DNA of 64,000 bases from Methanocaldococcus sp. FS406-22. GTDB taxonomy: Archaea > AGJL01 > Methanococci > Methanococcales > Methanocaldococcaceae. A model generated the notes under the pieces. It worked only from the letters and a program-made list of their open reading frames with translations, was not told the origin of the DNA and searched no databases. Of the stretch, positions 48,094 to 58,130 are shown piece after piece. Each line of letters opens with the position of its first letter. Positions within the stretch are counted from its first letter, which is position 1. A program made the translations under genes and the position numbers. Where the stretch lies: the NCBI RefSeq assembly GCF_000025525.1, contig NC_013887.1:1498729-1562728 (forward strand). The letters are read 5' to 3'.

Positions 48094-48669
48094 ATGAGTA
48101 TGTTTAGATTTTCACAGAGAGAGATTATCGACCTAACGATATCAGTATTGGCAATAGCATTTATTTTCTCTTATCCTAATCTTTCAATATTTGTTTTTAT
48201 TATTAGCTTAATAGCCGTTGGTAGTGGCTTCATATTTCATGAGTTAATGCATAGAACTGTAGCACGAAAGTATGGAGCGTGGAGTGAGTTTAGAGCATGG
48301 TATGAAGGTTTGATACTGGGTTTTATATTAAAGCTTATCTTTGGAGCTACATTTTTAGCTCCTGGGGCAGTGTATATCTACAAAGATTATCTAACCCCTG
48401 AAGAAAATGGAAAAATCGCCTTAGCTGGACCTTTAACAAATGTTGCTTTAGCATTCGTGTTTTTTATAATGTATTTGATGTCACACCCATTTTTATTGTT
48501 ATTTTGGGTAGGATTGTGGGGTTATAAAATAAACTTATTCTTAGCTGGGTTTAACATGCTTCCAATCCCTCCATTTGATGGAGAAAAAGTTTTAAAGTGG
48601 AATCCTATAATTTGGGCTATAGTTGGAGTTCCTTTAATTGGATACATGCTATTTATGATGTTTTGGTGA
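48094..48669 (+). CDS. M50-like site-2 membrane metalloprotease
   Basis: 191 residues. [19 protein letters not shown] contains the zinc-binding HELMH (HEXXH) in a transmembrane helix; the second half has [16 protein letters not shown], matching the NPDG-type third zinc ligand (Asp of FDGEK). Compact form without a PDZ or CBS domain. 18 bases after the rhomboid gene, so two intramembrane proteases share a transcript. Confidence 0.9.
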   Translation: MSMFRFSQREIIDLTISVLAIAFIFSYPNLSIFVFIISLIAVGSGFIFHELMHRTVARKYGAWSEFRAWYEGLILGFILKLIFGATFLAPGAVYIYKDYLTPEENGKIALAGPLTNVALAFVFFIMYLMSHPFLLLFWVGLWGYKINLFLAGFNMLPIPPFDGEKVLKWNPIIWAIVGVPLIGYMLFMMFW

Positions 48670-48674
48670 GAATC

Positions 48675-49199
48675 TTGAATATGAAGGAGATTTTTCAAAT
48701 ATTTTCTTTGATGTATTTGTTATTTTTATTTATTGGATTCCTAATCATTTCAAAATTTGATATCTCCTTATCTTTAGTATTTTTCTTTCCATGCATTTTC
48801 TGGATATGTTGGGCAAAAATAAAAAGAGAAACATGGGATATACCAAATAGAGAAAATAGGCTAATTCCTTTAATCTTTACTTTAGTTTATTTGTCAATGT
48901 TGGTAATATTTTGGAAAAATATCTTTATAATAATTTTCTTGGTTAATGTTTTTGTAATTTTAATAATCACAAAATTTTGGAAAATAAGTATGCACAATTA
49001 TGGGTTATCTGCTATGGCTTATCTCATATATGCTTTCACAAACGATATTTGGCTATCTGTTCTATATTTAACATTAGTTATTATTACTGGCTATGCAAGA
49101 ATATATTTAAAGAAACATACATTTTCTCAAGTTATCGCTGGAACCATATTGGGAATTTTAGTTAATTACATTTTATTAAACCTTATTTGGGTGAAATAA
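48675..49199 (+). CDS. PAP2-superfamily membrane phosphatase
   Basis: 174 residues, about six helices. [20 protein letters not shown] and [19 protein letters not shown] match the SGH and R-x5-HxxxD regions of PAP2 lipid phosphatases, though the last Asp is Gln (HTFSQ), so catalysis may be altered. TTG 48675 fits GGTGA at 48665-48669 (the previous stop); ATG 48681 is the alternative. The final TAA overlaps the displaced tyrA start copy at 49199. Confidence 0.7.
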   Translation: MNMKEIFQIFSLMYLLFLFIGFLIISKFDISLSLVFFFPCIFWICWAKIKRETWDIPNRENRLIPLIFTLVYLSMLVIFWKNIFIIIFLVNVFVILIITKFWKISMHNYGLSAMAYLIYAFTNDIWLSVLYLTLVIITGYARIYLKKHTFSQVIAGTILGILVNYILLNLIWVK

Positions 49200-49297
49200 T
49201 GAAAAATAAAAATCTAACAATGAAACTTTTAAAAAAGTTTCATCAAAATTAACAAATCATAATGAGGGGTATTTATGAAAAATAAAAATCTAACAAT
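49199..49297 (+). repeat. Hairpin module flanked by a 23-bp duplication of the tyrA start
   Basis: ATGAAAAATAAAAATCTAAC plus AAT occurs at 49199-49221 and again, identically, at 49275-49297, where it is the tyrA start. The 53 bases between begin with ATGAAACTTTT/AAAAGTTTCAT (11 perfect pairs, 49220-49243) followed by CATCAAAATTA. The first copy has its own GGTGA site but runs to a stop. The same hairpin plus CATCAAAA recurs at 52235 beside another gene-end duplication. Confidence 0.7.
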
Positions 49298-50615
49298 CTC
49301 AATTATTGGAGGGACTGACGGTTTAGGAAAGTGGTTTGCAAGGTATTTAAAAAATAGAGGATTTAGGATAATAGTTACTGGAAGAGATATTGAGAAGGGA
49401 AAAAATGTTGAGAGAGAGTTAGGAGTTGAATTTTTAAATAACAATGTTGAAGCTGCTAAAAAAGGAGATATTGTCATTGTAGCAGTGCCTATAAATGTTA
49501 CAGAGAGGGTTATAAAAGAGGTAGCCCCTCATGTTAGAGAAGGATGTTTATTAATGGACATAACCTCAATTAAGGAGATTCCTGCAAAGACTATGGAGGA
49601 GAATGTTAAAGAGGGAGTAACTGTTATTCCAACCCACCCAATGTTTGGACCTTCAACCCCTTCTTTGTTGAGGCAGGTTGTTATTCTCACACCGTCTGAG
49701 AAACATAAAAATACTGAGTGGTTTAAGAAAGTTTATAATTTTTTAAAGAGAGAAGGGGCTAAGGTTATAGTTATCCCTCCAGAGAAGCATGATAAAATTA
49801 TGGGGGTTGTTCAAGGTTTAACTCACTTTGCATTCATTTCTTTAGGGGCAACATTAAAAGAACTCAATGTTGATATAAAAGAGTCGAGGAAGTTTGCCTC
49901 CCCAATATACGAGTTGATGATTTCCATTATTGGAAGAATTATAGGGCAGAATCCTTATCTATATGCGGACATCCAAATGTTTAATCCAAGGATAAGAGAG
50001 ATTCATGAAGCTTTTATAAATCAATGTAAGGAAATTAGTGAAATTGTCAAAAATAAAGATAGGGAAGGTTTTGTTAAGATAATGAAAGAAGCTGCAAAGC
50101 ATTTTGGTAGTGAAGCAAAGAGAGGAGCTTATTATTCAGATAAAGCTGTCTTTGCATTAACCTCTGAAATTGAAAAGCTGAATAAGCTCATTGGTAAAGA
50201 GATAGCTGTAAAAAATATAAATTCAAATAACATTCATTTCGGAGTTTTAAAGGATATTGAGGACGATTATTTAATATTAGATAAAAATGGCAAAGAGCAG
50301 AGGTTCAATATTTTAAGGGTTGAGGTATTTTCTGGAGAGGAGTTAAAAGAACTAAAAAAGAAACACTTAGAGAGAAAATATATAGATGTGTCTGTTCTAT
50401 TTAAAAAAGATGTAGATGTGAGAGTTATTTTAGATTTATTAAAAAAGGTGTTTGACATTGAGATAATTGATGTTTATGAGGGAGATAAAATAGAAGAGGG
50501 ATATAAAAGTATAACATTTAGAATTTATGGATACAGTAAGGATGAGCTAAAAAATATAGAAAAAGAATTTTTAAATATAGTTAAAAATATTGGTGGAAAA
50601 GAAAGATTCAAGTAG
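49275..50615 (+). CDS. tyrA: Prephenate dehydrogenase-like protein
   Basis: 446 residues. ISIIGGTDGLGKWFARYLKN is the NADP Rossmann motif; then PTHPMFGPSTPSLLRQ, QGLTHFAFISLGATL and a helical dimer domain near residue 280. Long C-terminal part (about residues 300-446) resembles a regulatory, ACT-like domain. Tyrosine synthesis from prephenate. GGGG precedes ATG 49275. A displaced copy of its first 23 bases lies 76 bases upstream. Confidence 0.88.
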   Translation: MKNKNLTISIIGGTDGLGKWFARYLKNRGFRIIVTGRDIEKGKNVERELGVEFLNNNVEAAKKGDIVIVAVPINVTERVIKEVAPHVREGCLLMDITSIKEIPAKTMEENVKEGVTVIPTHPMFGPSTPSLLRQVVILTPSEKHKNTEWFKKVYNFLKREGAKVIVIPPEKHDKIMGVVQGLTHFAFISLGATLKELNVDIKESRKFASPIYELMISIIGRIIGQNPYLYADIQMFNPRIREIHEAFINQCKEISEIVKNKDREGFVKIMKEAAKHFGSEAKRGAYYSDKAVFALTSEIEKLNKLIGKEIAVKNINSNNIHFGVLKDIEDDYLILDKNGKEQRFNILRVEVFSGEELKELKKKHLERKYIDVSVLFKKDVDVRVILDLLKKVFDIEIIDVYEGDKIEEGYKSITFRIYGYSKDELKNIEKEFLNIVKNIGGKERFK

Positions 50616-50617
50616 TT

Positions 50618-51652
50618 TTATGGTTTTAAGTAAAATAGATGACTCTTACATTTGCAATCAGAACATCCAAAGTTTTCTACAAAATCAAATTTTTTTATAA
50701 ATTCATTTGCAACCTCACACTCAACTTTTTCATTTGTAATAAAAATTTCCTCAACTTTTCCAAATTTGAGGAGGTAATCAATATGCCAATGCATCTTTTT
50801 GTCATCTTTTAAATGCCTCTCTATCCTATTTTTTAAATTAACTGAATTTCCAAAGGCAGAACCAACATAGAAATAATACCCCTTCTTAAAAAATCTTTCT
50901 GTTTTTCCAAACTTTATTTTTTTGCCCTCTTTTAATCTGATTTTTAAGATATAAGTTCCTTTTTCATTTGGAATGTTGTTTTTTGAAACCTTTCTAAAAT
51001 TGAATTTTTTTAATATATTTTCAAAATGTTTAATTTTTTCATAGTAAGGGCATTTTTCTCTTATTTCTTCAAAGCATTTATCACATTTTGGTTTTGGAGA
51101 GCAAATCTCTCTTCCAAAAACTACTAATAAATTATTTATTACTTTCCAATATTTTTTTGGTAGCTTTTTTCTTAATTCAAACTCTGTCTCTTCTGGAGTT
51201 TCTGTATCAACGATTTCCCATCTATTGCAGATTCTATGCACGTGGGTATCTACACAAATTCCATCCTTATTAAAAGCTAATGTTATAACTAAATTAGCTG
51301 TTTTCCTTCCAACTCCTGGGAGTTTTAACAACTCCTCTAAAGAGTCTGGAACTCTGCCATTATAATTCTCTTTTAAAATCTTAGCTAATTTTTTTAGATT
51401 CTTAGCTTTGTTTTTATAAAATCCAGCTGGATATATTAGATTAGATAATTTTTCCTCATCTATGTTTAATAAATCATCTACATCTTTAATTTCTTTAAAC
51501 AGCCTCTTAGAAACCTCTTCAGTTACTTCATCCTTTGTTCTTGCACTTATTATTGTTGAAACTAAAACCTTAAAAGGGTCTCTGTCTTTAGCTATTTCTG
51601 TAACTACTGCATTTTTGTTTAATTTTTTTAGCAGTATCTCTATCAGCTCCAT
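50618..51652 (-). CDS. nth: Endonuclease III fused to a DUF123 domain
   Basis: 344 residues. N-terminal ~210: HhH-GPD glycosylase/AP lyase ([16 protein letters not shown] with helix-hairpin-helix, then [12 protein letters not shown]; catalytic Lys and Asp) and a 4Fe-4S motif C-X5-C-X2-C-X7-C ([18 protein letters not shown]). C-terminal ~120: DUF123/GIY-YIG-like ([41 protein letters not shown]). Excises oxidised pyrimidines. The fusion is known in methanococci. ATG 51652 is preferred to one 9 bases upstream. Confidence 0.9.
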   Translation of the reverse strand: MELIEILLKKLNKNAVVTEIAKDRDPFKVLVSTIISARTKDEVTEEVSKRLFKEIKDVDDLLNIDEEKLSNLIYPAGFYKNKAKNLKKLAKILKENYNGRVPDSLEELLKLPGVGRKTANLVITLAFNKDGICVDTHVHRICNRWEIVDTETPEETEFELRKKLPKKYWKVINNLLVVFGREICSPKPKCDKCFEEIREKCPYYEKIKHFENILKKFNFRKVSKNNIPNEKGTYILKIRLKEGKKIKFGKTERFFKKGYYFYVGSAFGNSVNLKNRIERHLKDDKKMHWHIDYLLKFGKVEEIFITNEKVECEVANEFIKKFDFVENFGCSDCKCKSHLFYLKP

Positions 51653-51735
51653 AGATACCACAAAAATAGTTTATTATTTTATTATTCAAAGAATTTTAAT
51701 TAAATAAAATAAAAAAGATTATTTATTCTCTTTTT

Positions 51736-52116
51736 TTATTCTCTTTTTTCAGCTGCAACTATAAGTAACATTCCAATTAAATCTCCTTTCTTCACTTCTC
51801 CATCAAACCCACATGCAAACATTGCCATATCAACTTCTCTCTCAACACTTATAGGCATTGGCACTTCCTCCCCAACAGCTACAACATGTCCAACTCTATG
51901 CCTACCGTAAGGACAAATTAGCAAAACGGACATTGGAGGGATTTTAATCTTCTTAATTCTTATTGGCTTTATATCCCCCTGCTTAAATTCCATATCCTCT
52001 TCAGCAACTATTGGCTCAATTTTTGCTTCATTTTTAATTATTAAATCACACTTTACTTCTTCTTCTTTAATCTTCTTTTCTATTTTAGTCATTCTTCCAA
52101 GTATCCTGAATACCAT
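51736..52116 (-). CDS. DUF22 family protein
   Basis: 126 residues. KIKIPPMSVLLICPYGRHRV, GHVVAVGEEVPMPI and DGEVKKGDLIGMLLIV are DUF22 features; the lipoyl/barrel-sandwich-like end suggests ligand binding. Function unknown. GGTGGTG precedes ATG 52116. Lies just downstream of the atpD duplication. Confidence 0.75.
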   Translation of the reverse strand: MVFRILGRMTKIEKKIKEEEVKCDLIIKNEAKIEPIVAEEDMEFKQGDIKPIRIKKIKIPPMSVLLICPYGRHRVGHVVAVGEEVPMPISVEREVDMAMFACGFDGEVKKGDLIGMLLIVAAEKRE

Positions 52117-52160
52117 AAACACCACCAAAAAATAAAGATATTTATGGTTTATTTATTCAG

Positions 52161-52351
52161 TTATACTGCTTCTTCCTCGGCCTCTCTCTTTTCGATTCTT
52201 GATTTAATTAACTTCAACCTGAAGAAGTTCCCCCTGCAACTTTTAGAAAAAGTTGCATCAAAAATTATTTATAAGTTTTTATTATACTGCTTCTCCCTCT
52301 GCTTCCCTCTTTTCGATTCTGGACTTAATCAATTTCAATCTGAAGAAGTTC
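52161..52351 (-). repeat. Duplicated atpD 3' end around a hairpin module
   Basis: 52282-52351 is the true 3' end of atpD (last 23 codons plus stop). 52161-52230 is a second copy, 61 of 70 bases identical, still readable as [21 protein letters not shown] and stop. Eight of nine differences are synonymous; the ninth makes E for G. Between them: TGCAACTTTT/AAAAGTTGCA (10 pairs, loop AGA, 52235-52257) then TCAAAAATTATTTATAAG. The same arrangement (copy, hairpin, CATCAAAA, copy) occurs at 49199. Confidence 0.78.
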
Positions 52352-52932
52352 TCTCTCTCCATCTCGTCCAATCTCATGGAGATGTATTTCTTGAGAGATT
52401 TTAATCTTGGAATGATAACATATTCTAAAGCGTTGACTCTTCTCTTTGTGGTTATAATCTCTTCAGCTAAGAGTTTGATTGATGTCTCTATTTCTGCCAA
52501 TTCAGTTATTAATTCCAAAGCTTCTTCAAACTTCTTAGCCGCTTCATCTAACTTTGAGCTAACTCCGTAAGGAGAGTAACCTCTTTCACCAACCTTTCTT
52601 CTAACGTTGTATATCTCAAAAGTAGGAACAGTAACACCCATAATATTCTTAGTATCCATATCTACCTCTAATTTGTCATTCTTTGCAGCTAAGGAAGCTT
52701 CTTTAACAGCTAAAGTTCCCATAACTGTTTGAGCCATTATTAAATCTTTGTATGCCTCAGCTAACTTTGCCTCAACTTTCTCTCTTAAATCTGAAGCTTG
52801 CTCTATAATTTGGAAGAATTCCATAATTAAAGCATCTCTTTTCTGCTTAAGTAATTTATGCCCCTTTTCTGCCAATTTAATTTTATTTTTTAATTTTAAT
52901 AATTCCATTCTTGTTGGATTCACTCTCTGCAT
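52282..52932 (-). CDS. atpD: A1AO-type ATP synthase subunit D
   Basis: 216 residues: coiled-coil central-stalk subunit ([40 protein letters not shown]). Couples rotation of the membrane rotor to the A3B3 head. The C-terminal 23 codons have a diverged duplicate downstream. Other atp subunits are not in the window. Confidence 0.94.
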   Translation of the reverse strand: MQRVNPTRMELLKLKNKIKLAEKGHKLLKQKRDALIMEFFQIIEQASDLREKVEAKLAEAYKDLIMAQTVMGTLAVKEASLAAKNDKLEVDMDTKNIMGVTVPTFEIYNVRRKVGERGYSPYGVSSKLDEAAKKFEEALELITELAEIETSIKLLAEEIITTKRRVNALEYVIIPRLKSLKKYISMRLDEMERENFFRLKLIKSRIEKREAEGEAV

Positions 52933-53002
52933 GTAAATCCCTCTCTACTTTATAGCTAAAAATTATTAGCAACCTAATAACATAAAAATTTAATGGTTGT
53001 AA

Positions 53003-53476
53003 TTATTTAAACATTTCCTTAACTCTATCATCTGATGCATAAACTTTTTTCTTCATCTTTTCTCTATATTCCACTAATTTTTTTGCAATATTTTCATCTT
53101 TTAAACCTAAAATTTCCAAAGCTAATATGGCTGCATTTTCTCCTCTATCAATCCCAACAGTAGCAACAGGGATTCCAGGTGGCATCTGGACAGAGCTTAA
53201 TAGGGCATCTAAACCATCTAACTTTGCATCAACAGGAACAGCAATGACTGGCTTTGTTGTTAAACTTGCTATAACTCCCGGTAGATGAGCGGCTAACCCG
53301 GCAATGGCTATAAATACATCTGCCTTTGAATTTTTAACAATTTCTTCAACCAATTCTGGAGTTCTGTGGGCTGATGCCACTCTAACCTCAAACTCTACAC
53401 CAAACTCTTTTAAAACATTAACTGCCTTTTCAGCTATTTTTATATCACTTTCGCTACCCATTATTATACATATCAT
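53003..53476 (-). CDS. purE: N5-carboxyaminoimidazole ribonucleotide mutase
   Basis: 157 residues. [30 protein letters not shown] and [20 protein letters not shown]; catalytic His in SAHRTP. Purine synthesis: N5-CAIR to CAIR, or AIR carboxylation in class II enzymes. Length and motifs are complete. Confidence 0.94.
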   Translation of the reverse strand: MICIIMGSESDIKIAEKAVNVLKEFGVEFEVRVASAHRTPELVEEIVKNSKADVFIAIAGLAAHLPGVIASLTTKPVIAVPVDAKLDGLDALLSSVQMPPGIPVATVGIDRGENAAILALEILGLKDENIAKKLVEYREKMKKKVYASDDRVKEMFK

Positions 53477-53691
53477 TTTTTCACCAAAAATGAGTTTCTG
53501 AATTTTGAGATATTTGTAGCCATATTTAATAAAAAAAGCGATGATTATAAATAAATTTTGGTTTAATTTTTTGTATTTTTATTAATTTAAATTTATAGAT
53601 TTATATATAGGTTATCAATTACAATAATACTATATAAAAACCAGAATAAAAACCAGAAAAATAAAAAAACTATAAAAATAGTAAAAATTAT

Positions 53692-54357
53692 TTATTCTTG
53701 AGCTTCAGCAGTTTCTTCAGCTTCTTTTACAAATCCTTCAGTTTCTTCTTTCTTAGCCAATGATAAAACTTCTGATTTGTAGATAATGACATTCTTAATT
53801 GGGAATATCTTTTTACATTCATTCTTTATCTTCTCAGCCATCTCTCCAAACAACATTGCCTGAACATACTGTGGGAATGTCTTCTCTTTAGCCATTGCTT
53901 TTATAATCTCTTCCATCTTCTTTCTAATGTCTGATTTTTGTTTTGTGTTTGCTCTATAAGCTGTTAAAACCATTGCTTTTGTTCTTATTTTATAGCCGTC
54001 TTGAGTTGTAACATCAAGGATAGCGTCAATTCTACTTCTTCTTCTTCTGATTTGTGATTTCATGAATTCTCTTGTTGTATCGTGCCCGTAGTATTGAGCT
54101 ATTGCCTTATTTCCAGTAACTCCAAAGATTTTGAAGTAAACTCTGTGCATGTGTTTTGTTGGGTCTCCTGTTAAGTCTCTTAAGCTTGTCTCAGCAACTC
54201 TTCCTAAAACTAAGCTTGGGTCATTTGCTGGAGTGTAGCCAATAAATACTCCTCCAAATTCTGGTGTGGCATAGATTTCATACCATACTTTCTCTTTCCA
54301 TTTATCTCTCACTTTTCTTACTTTTCTTCTTGATCTTGCAGTCCTTGCAGTAGCCAT
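53692..54357 (-). CDS. rps3ae: Ribosomal protein S3Ae (eS1)
   Basis: 221 residues. N-terminal basic region RSRRKVRKVRDKWKEKVWYE, core NKAIAQYYGHDTTREFMKSQ, acidic tail EAEETAEAQE. Small-subunit protein. GGTGA before ATG. First of a run of minus-strand translation genes. Confidence 0.96.
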   Translation of the reverse strand: MATARTARSRRKVRKVRDKWKEKVWYEIYATPEFGGVFIGYTPANDPSLVLGRVAETSLRDLTGDPTKHMHRVYFKIFGVTGNKAIAQYYGHDTTREFMKSQIRRRRSRIDAILDVTTQDGYKIRTKAMVLTAYRANTKQKSDIRKKMEEIIKAMAKEKTFPQYVQAMLFGEMAEKIKNECKKIFPIKNVIIYKSEVLSLAKKEETEGFVKEAEETAEAQE

Positions 54358-54394
54358 CTTTTCACCTTAAAAAATTTAGTTGTAGTTTTGGGAA

Positions 54395-55003
54395 TTATTC
54401 ACCTTTATAGAACTTAGATAGGTCGATATAGTTTCTTACAGGTTTTGTAACCTCTCCATACAATCTTTTTATATCTTTGGCTTTTGCTTTTTTAGCAGTT
54501 CCTTTTTCAGTTTTTATCTTTTTCAATCTAAAGAATCCATCATTTATCCTATAAACTCTATCTACTTCAAACTCAAAGTCATTTGGAATGTAGATGTATA
54601 TTCCATAGGTTCTGCTTTTATCATTTATTGATATTCCTAATTTTTTTGGGATAGATAAGGATTTCCCCCAAATAACTTTAATATCTTTACCCAAAGCGGA
54701 TTTAACTGGTTCAGGTGTTTCAATTTTTGTTATCTCAATTTTCTCTCCATCAACTTCAATTGTATCTCCAACTTTGTAGGTTTCATCTTCAGGGATATTG
54801 ATTACCTTAGATTCTGAGATATCGTATCTGCTTATGATTAGCTTTGCCTGGCTTAACTTAACCTTCTCAACAATTTCTCTTACAGCTCCACAGTTTGGAC
54901 ATCTAACTAAGTAATATGCAGATTTGTTATAAATTTTTTTCTTTAATACTTCCTGCTCTTCAAACCCACAATTCTCGCATTCCATATAGATTTTTTCACT
55001 CAT
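54395..55003 (-). CDS. HVO_0476-like zinc-finger protein
   Basis: 202 residues. N-terminal zinc ribbon CENCG and CPNCG (residues 8 and 34), then beta domains (IISRYDISESKVINIPEDET). COG1326/HVO_0476 family of archaea, probably RNA- or translation-related by its fixed ribosomal company; exact role unknown. Lies between rps3ae and rps2. Confidence 0.78.
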   Translation of the reverse strand: MSEKIYMECENCGFEEQEVLKKKIYNKSAYYLVRCPNCGAVREIVEKVKLSQAKLIISRYDISESKVINIPEDETYKVGDTIEVDGEKIEITKIETPEPVKSALGKDIKVIWGKSLSIPKKLGISINDKSRTYGIYIYIPNDFEFEVDRVYRINDGFFRLKKIKTEKGTAKKAKAKDIKRLYGEVTKPVRNYIDLSKFYKGE

Positions 55004-55037
55004 CTTTAAAAACCTCTAAGTATTTTGTTTATTTATT

Positions 55038-55706
55038 TTATTTTCTTCTTCTCCTTCTTCTTCTCTTGTCTTTTGGTTGAATGATTATTCTGTATTTTGG
55101 ATTTGCCGCCTTTTCTAAAAACTCTTCGTATGTGAATGGTAAGTTTGTATCATCAGTTATAACTCCTCTGTTTTTGAGATACTCTCTTGTTAATAAGTAG
55201 TAGATTAAAGCAACTGCCTTCTTACCTTTGTTGTTTGTTGGTATAACTAAGTCGATGAATGATGTCAAGTGCTCTGTATCACATAAACTAATGATAGGGA
55301 CTCCAATTTCTGTTGCCTCTTTCAATGCCTGTCTATCAACTCTTGGGTCACTTATGAATACAACTTCTGGCTCCATAAAGCCCTTATATGCAGGGTTTGT
55401 TAATGTTCCAGGGACAAATCTTCCTGGGATTGTTCTAATTCCTGTATATTTTCCAAACTCTTCTAATGGTCCCATTGTGTAGATTCTTCTTGAAACAGCT
55501 AATATATCTTCTGGTTCATATCTTGCTAAGAATTTGGCAGCAATTCTTAATCTCTCATCTGTTTTTCTGACATCTAAAACATACAATCCATCACTTCTTA
55601 CTCTGTAGATGAACTTCTCCATGTCTTTTGTTTTCTGCTGAGTCCCTATGTGGATACCTGAAGCTAAGTATGTATCTAATGGCACTAACAGCTCTTTCTC
55701 ACTCAT
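55038..55706 (-). CDS. rps2: Ribosomal protein S2
   Basis: 222 residues from ATG 55706 (AGGTGG upstream; an ATG at 55742 is too far up). [20 protein letters not shown] near residue 16, [20 protein letters not shown], basic [11 protein letters not shown] tail typical of methanococci. Confidence 0.95.
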   Translation of the reverse strand: MSEKELLVPLDTYLASGIHIGTQQKTKDMEKFIYRVRSDGLYVLDVRKTDERLRIAAKFLARYEPEDILAVSRRIYTMGPLEEFGKYTGIRTIPGRFVPGTLTNPAYKGFMEPEVVFISDPRVDRQALKEATEIGVPIISLCDTEHLTSFIDLVIPTNNKGKKAVALIYYLLTREYLKNRGVITDDTNLPFTYEEFLEKAANPKYRIIIQPKDKRRRRRRRK

Positions 55707-55833
55707 ATTTTCCACCTTTAAAAATAGTTGTTGTTTTTTCAAATATTGTCGGGGGTTTAAAAATTAGTGGTTGTTTCCCCTAAGAAGATAGAAATAATGT
55801 AAAGATATATATAAATTTTTCTTAACTTCCAAT

Positions 55834-56418
55834 TTACTTACCTCTTCTTCCATGAGCTCTTATACTTGGTCTAACTTTCTCAGCTCCAATACCCTTGTTT
55901 CTTAATCCTCTACCTTTCTTACCAGCTGATGTTAAACCTCTAAATGCTCTTCCTCTGTGTTTTCCAGTGCATAACCAGTTGAGTTGTGGATCTGCTTTAA
56001 TAGCTGGATGGTATGGGTCTACCAATATAACCTCATACCACTTGTGTTTTCCATCTTCTCCAACCCAGTAGCTGTTTAAAACTTCCATGTTTGGATATTT
56101 TCTTGCTGCTCTCTCTTCAGCAATTCTTTGAATTGATTTACCCATTGTAATTTTATTAACCCCAAGAGTAGCTGGTTTCTTTGAGTTCTTTGGTCTTGGT
56201 TTTCTTAAACCTCCTCTTCTAACCCTTACTCTAACGACAATAATCCCTTGTTTTGGTTTGTATCCTAAAGCTCTTGCTCTATCTAACCTTGTTGGTCTCT
56301 CAATTCTTACAACTGCTGGTTCTCTTCTCCACTGCTGTAATCTTTCCCATAATAGCTGTCTAACGTAACTTTCTTTTGGTCTTTTCCATGCTTCTCTTAT
56401 ATATTTGTAGATTCCCAT
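55834..56418 (-). CDS. rpl15e: Ribosomal protein L15e
   Basis: 194 residues, strongly basic ([40 protein letters not shown]). [20 protein letters not shown] is the classic N terminus. Large-subunit protein buried in rRNA. Confidence 0.96.
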   Translation of the reverse strand: MGIYKYIREAWKRPKESYVRQLLWERLQQWRREPAVVRIERPTRLDRARALGYKPKQGIIVVRVRVRRGGLRKPRPKNSKKPATLGVNKITMGKSIQRIAEERAARKYPNMEVLNSYWVGEDGKHKWYEVILVDPYHPAIKADPQLNWLCTGKHRGRAFRGLTSAGKKGRGLRNKGIGAEKVRPSIRAHGRRGK

Positions 56419-56692
56419 TTTATCCCTCTTTTAAGGGTTCAGCCTTATAGCCACATCCCCTTTATGATAAAAGCTTTAGAGTAAATAACTATAGACAACT
56501 ATTATATTAATTTAACGGTTAGTTGGATGTTATGAGGTATCAATAAAAAATCAAAAATAACTTTAAATTGCAAATTGTGAAGTTTAAAAATACCTAAATA
56601 AAAATTCTACTTATCTAATGAGGAAAAGCTTTTTATATTATAGATAGTTATTTTACTATCAGCAAGATAAAGCTTAACTTGAGGTGACTGTT

Positions 56693-57034
56693 ATGGAATT
56701 ACCTCCACAAATTCAAGCTCAATTGATGCAGTTACAACAATTACAGCAACAACTACAAATGATTTTAATGCAAAAGCAGAGTGTTGAGACAGAATTAAAA
56801 GAATGTAAAAAGGCTTTGGAAGAGTTAGAGAAATCTACAAGTGATGAAGTTTATAAATTAGTTGGAGGATTGTTTGTTAAAAGAAAAAAGGAAGATGTTA
56901 AAAAAGAACTTGAGGAGAAAGTAGAAACTTTAGAGTTGAGAGTAAAAACCTTGGAGAAGCAGGAAGAAAAATTACAGTCAAGATTAAAAGAATTGCAGGA
57001 AAAATTACAAAAAATGATACCTGCAGCACAATAA
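56693..57034 (+). CDS. pfdB: Prefoldin subunit beta
   Basis: 113 residues. Two coiled-coil helices joined by [39 protein letters not shown] at the start. Hexamer with alpha subunits hands nascent chains to the thermosome. GAGGTGA precedes ATG 56693; TATA-like CTTTTTATATTATAG near 56628. Confidence 0.93.
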   Translation: MELPPQIQAQLMQLQQLQQQLQMILMQKQSVETELKECKKALEELEKSTSDEVYKLVGGLFVKRKKEDVKKELEEKVETLELRVKTLEKQEEKLQSRLKELQEKLQKMIPAAQ

Positions 57035-57134
57035 ATTAATAACTAATTTTTTCTTTGTTTTCCTTTTATTTTTGTTTTTGGAATTTTAAGCTTTATTAAA
57101 TTGTTATTTGCCAATTATTTTTATGGTGAGCAAA

Positions 57135-58130
57135 ATGGAGTTATTGGAGTATTTAAAGAGAGATGAGATTCTTTTTTTATGTCATCACAATGCAGACCCA
57201 GATGCCGTTGGAAGTTGCGTAGCTTTAAAATATTTAGCATCTCAACTAAACCCGAAAGGAAAATTTAGAATTTCAGCTGATTCAGTTAGCAAACTCTCAA
57301 GGAACATTTTAAATGAGATAGGGGAGAGGGTTGATATAGAACTTTATCCCAAACTGCCAGATACAGTTTTTATAGTAGATACTGCTTCAATAAACCAATT
57401 AAAGGTTAATTTTGAGGAGTTAAAGGAGAAGGAGGTTATTTTAATAGACCATCATAAAAAGACTGATTTGGCAGATATATGTAAATACTATATAATTAAG
57501 GAGGATTACCCATCAACATCTGAGATTATAGCAGAGATTTTTAAAGAGCTAAATATCTTTCCACCAAAGAATGTTAGAATTGCCTTATTGTGTGGGATTG
57601 TCTATGATACAAAGCATTTAAAGTTGGCTAATCCAAAAACATTTGAGTTAATAAGCTATTTGATAAAGGATATAAGCTTTCAGAAGATTCTCTACCTTTT
57701 ATCTCAAGAGAGTGATGTTAGCAAGAGAACTGCCCATTTAAAGGCATGTAGTAGAATGGAAATTAGAGAATTTGATAAGTTAAGAATAGCTTTATCTCAT
57801 GTTAGTTCTCATGAGGCATCTTGTGCAAAGACCATTGTAAGTATTGGGGCTGATGTTGCCTTTGTGGTGGCAGTTAGAAAGAAAGAGGGGGAGATTAGGG
57901 TTAGTGCAAGATGTAGGAAGCATGTATCTAAGTATGTGCATCTTGGTAATTTAATGGAGAAGATTGGAAAAGAGCTTGGAGGAAGTGGAGGGGGGCATAG
58001 TGAGGCTGGTGGATTAAATGCGCCTTATGATAAGAGTAAAAGCAAGGAGAAAGTTATAAAAGAGGTTTTAAGCCTCTGTTATAAGATGTTTGTAGAGGAG
58101 TATAAAAAAGCAAAAACTCAAATTAATTAG
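57135..58130 (+). CDS. DHH/DHHA1 phosphoesterase
   Basis: 331 residues from ATG 57135 (GGTGA upstream). FLCHHNADPDAVGSCVALKY (DHH-type motif I), DTASI, IDHHKKTDLAD (motif III) and C-terminal DHHA1 GGSGGGHSEAGG. Archaeal RecJ-like or oligoribonuclease/pApase relatives; whether it works on DNA, RNA or cyclic dinucleotides is not decided by sequence alone. Confidence 0.87.
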   Translation: MELLEYLKRDEILFLCHHNADPDAVGSCVALKYLASQLNPKGKFRISADSVSKLSRNILNEIGERVDIELYPKLPDTVFIVDTASINQLKVNFEELKEKEVILIDHHKKTDLADICKYYIIKEDYPSTSEIIAEIFKELNIFPPKNVRIALLCGIVYDTKHLKLANPKTFELISYLIKDISFQKILYLLSQESDVSKRTAHLKACSRMEIREFDKLRIALSHVSSHEASCAKTIVSIGADVAFVVAVRKKEGEIRVSARCRKHVSKYVHLGNLMEKIGKELGGSGGGHSEAGGLNAPYDKSKSKEKVIKEVLSLCYKMFVEEYKKAKTQIN

